Of a stretch of DNA of 8,171 bases, positions 6,873 to 8,171 are shown in pieces. The position numbers were made by a program, and so were the translations under genes. Under the pieces are notes generated by a model. That model ran no database searches. It saw nothing but the letters and a program-made list of their open reading frames with translations, and had not been told where the DNA came from. The stretch spans positions 1 to 8,171 of the forward strand of contig JADFHU010000217.1 in the NCBI GenBank assembly GCA_022567055.1, given 5' to 3'. The number at the start of each line of letters is the position of its first letter. Position 1 is the first letter of the stretch. This DNA comes from Planctomycetota bacterium (GTDB taxonomy: Bacteria; Planctomycetota; Phycisphaerae; Sedimentisphaerales; Anaerobacaceae).

Positions 6873-6912
6873 TCACGTGGTATGGGATTAGAAGTAATGG
6901 CAAGGGTGTTTT

Positions 6913-6952
6913 GAACCGTAGAATATCGAACAAAGAACCGCAGAATGTCGAA
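6913..6952. repeat. Tandem pair of 18-base units, 22-base period
   Basis: GAACCGTAGAATATCGAA (6913-6930) is repeated as GAACCGCAGAATGTCGAA (6935-6952) with two mismatches, separated by CAAA. The pair fills the short gap between the sulfatase stop and the decayed DNRLRE fragment. Repeats rich in ATCGAA/GAAT units are, from memory, frequent between genes in PVC-type bacteria. No CRISPR-like spacer structure is present. Confidence 0.6.
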
Positions 6953-6983
6953 GGGCAGTGAGTCTGATCTCGAAGAGCGGCTA

Positions 6984-8171
6984 TTAACTCTTCCGGCCTT
7001 TTTCCTTCTTCGCAGGGATCTCGGCTGCCCTGAGACTTGTCTCTAGCCTTTCGCGCAACTGCAGCAGGATGGCCGAGTATTCGGGATTCTTGGCCTGGTT
7101 CACAAACTGTCGCGGATCTTTTTTCATGTCGTAGAGTTCTTCCGTCCCGTCCGTGTAGCGCATATAGGCCCAGTCTTTCTCTCGCAAGGAGGCGCCTCTG
7201 TTAAAGGACAGGGCCCCGGCTTTGACCGACGCATTGCGGTCCCTCAATATCGGCACCAGGCTTGTCCCCTGGACGGCCTCGGGGATGGGCAGGCCTGCGA
7301 GTTCGCAGAGCGTCGGATAGATGTCAACCAACTCCACGATGGCATCGGTTTTTCCAGCCACGAAGCCGGGCACGGAAATGATCAGGGGCACGCGAGTCAC
7401 CTCTTCATGCAGGTTTGCCTTTTGCCAGAAAGTGTGTTCGCCGAGATGATAGCCATGGTCGCTGAGGAACACGATGGCCGTGCTCTCGCGTAGCCCGAGG
7501 CGTTCGAGTTCATTGATGATGCGTCCGACCTGCGCGTCCATGAAGGTGACCGAGGCATAGTATGCGGCCCACATCCGCTTCTGGTTGTCGGGATACTTGC
7601 CGATGGGGTTGTTGGAATTCATGGTGCCGGCCCGGCCCAGTTTGGGGATATCGGCCAGGTCATCCGGCACGGTCGCGGGCATTTTTATGTCCTGCCAACG
7701 GTAGGGGGCAAAATACTGCTCCGGTTGCACCATGGGATAGTGGGGTCGAATGAACCCAGCAGCGAGGAAGAAGGGCTTATTTTTATGCTTGCGGATGAGC
7801 TCGATGGTCTTGCTCGCCGTCTTGTGGTCGGGCTGATCCGAGCCGTCGCCCTGGTAGCTGACCGAAACAAACATGCGATGGCGCATCCCTGTCGATTCGC
7901 GTCCTTCCAGCTCCGTCGTGAAGATATTCAGGTTCAGGCAGGCATAGTCCCCCGGCGTGTGGGCTTCCTGGCCCGGCGAGTTGAACCGCTCGGTCCAGGA
8001 ACTGGCAACATCCGCCCCATGCGTGCCGGCGATGATGTCACCCGGTACCCGCATGTGGTAGATCTTGCCGACCCGCGCGCTGTACCAGCCATTGGCCTTG
8101 AGGTGTTCACCGAGATTGACGCCTTGGGTGTCCACGTAGCGGCTATACATGAAGGATCTGCGTGAGGGCGC
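6984..8171 (-). CDS. Sulfatase, iduronate-2-sulfatase type (5' end outside window)
   Basis: The visible 395 residues lack the N-terminus. The frame stays open to the window edge, beginning A-P-S-R-R-S-F, so the ATG at 8150 is internal. These residues are the tail of the sulfatase signature C-x-P-S-R, whose cysteine matures to formylglycine; that codon would be the very next one outside. Other active-site features, numbered from the first visible residue, are GKIYH (35-39), RPHYP (142-146), SDHGYHLGEH (237-246, metal Asp and His) and FWQK (248-251). The C-terminal subdomain includes DGTEELYDMKKDP (341-353), and the protein ends in a lysine-rich tail. The layout fits iduronate-2-sulfatase-like enzymes, which remove sulfate from polysaccharides or glycosaminoglycans. 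Exact substrate is unknown. Its promoter, signal peptide and upstream neighbours are not visible. Confidence 0.93.
   Translation of the reverse strand, partial: APSRRSFMYSRYVDTQGVNLGEHLKANGWYSARVGKIYHMRVPGDIIAGTHGADVASSWTERFNSPGQEAHTPGDYACLNLNIFTTELEGRESTGMRHRMFVSVSYQGDGSDQPDHKTASKTIELIRKHKNKPFFLAAGFIRPHYPMVQPEQYFAPYRWQDIKMPATVPDDLADIPKLGRAGTMNSNNPIGKYPDNQKRMWAAYYASVTFMDAQVGRIINELERLGLRESTAIVFLSDHGYHLGEHTFWQKANLHEEVTRVPLIISVPGFVAGKTDAIVELVDIYPTLCELAGLPIPEAVQGTSLVPILRDRNASVKAGALSFNRGASLREKDWAYMRYTDGTEELYDMKKDPRQFVNQAKNPEYSAILLQLRERLETSLRAAEIPAKKEKGRKS

Noticed and set aside
6633..6914. Plus-strand frames opposite the DNRLRE fragment
   Set aside because: The Gly/Val/Pro-rich translations are the codon-aligned antisense of the minus-strand frame, which reads far more like a real protein.
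6913..6952. CRISPR array
   Set aside because: Only two imperfect units with a 4-base separator, no spacers and no cas genes.

Overview
The window looks like a piece of a Gram-negative, polysaccharide-degrading bacterium of the Planctomycetes/PVC type, most likely Phycisphaerae-like. This is inferred from family content only: a sulfatase of the iduronate-2-sulfatase type, a Tat-signal Gfo/Idh/MocA oxidoreductase, a secreted protein that combines a beta-propeller with dockerin-type EF-hand loops and a LamG domain, and a fragment of a DNRLRE-type domain. All are secretory families that are abundant in that group. The DUF5916 outer-membrane barrel confirms a two-membrane cell. There is no rRNA or other direct taxonomic marker.

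Every convincing gene is on the minus strand, so transcription runs from high to low coordinates. In that order: (1) 8171-6984, a sulfatase cut by the window edge exactly one codon after its expected catalytic cysteine; (2) 6872-6387, a decayed DNRLRE-type domain with no start and an in-frame amber stop; (3) a sigma70-like promoter at 6340-6312 and a leader of about 160 bases; (4) 6141-4507, a secreted SMP-30/gluconolactonase propeller with dockerin-type loops and a LamG domain; (5) 4443-3049, a Tat-exported Gfo/Idh/MocA oxidoreductase about 63 bases downstream, probably on the same transcript; (6) a 413-base gap with a repeat copy and a second sigma70-like promoter at 2857-2829; (7) 2635-554, a CBM9-like plus DUF5916 outer-membrane protein; (8) 553-1, a gene-free, AT-richer stretch with hairpins and short repeats.

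A reasonable working model, which is inference, is an envelope system for sulfated or oxidised sugars. The sulfatase would remove sulfate, the exported oxidoreductase would oxidise a sugar, and the propeller protein would open the resulting lactone. That pairing resembles the periplasmic glucose-fructose oxidoreductase and gluconolactonase of Zymomonas. The DUF5916 protein has its own promoter and its link to the others is uncertain.

No clearly new large system is visible. The best leads are the exported oxidoreductase/lactonase pair, the propeller-EF-hand-LamG architecture, the decayed DNRLRE gene, and several families of short dispersed repeats in the gaps, one of which brackets the DUF5916 gene in inverted orientation.
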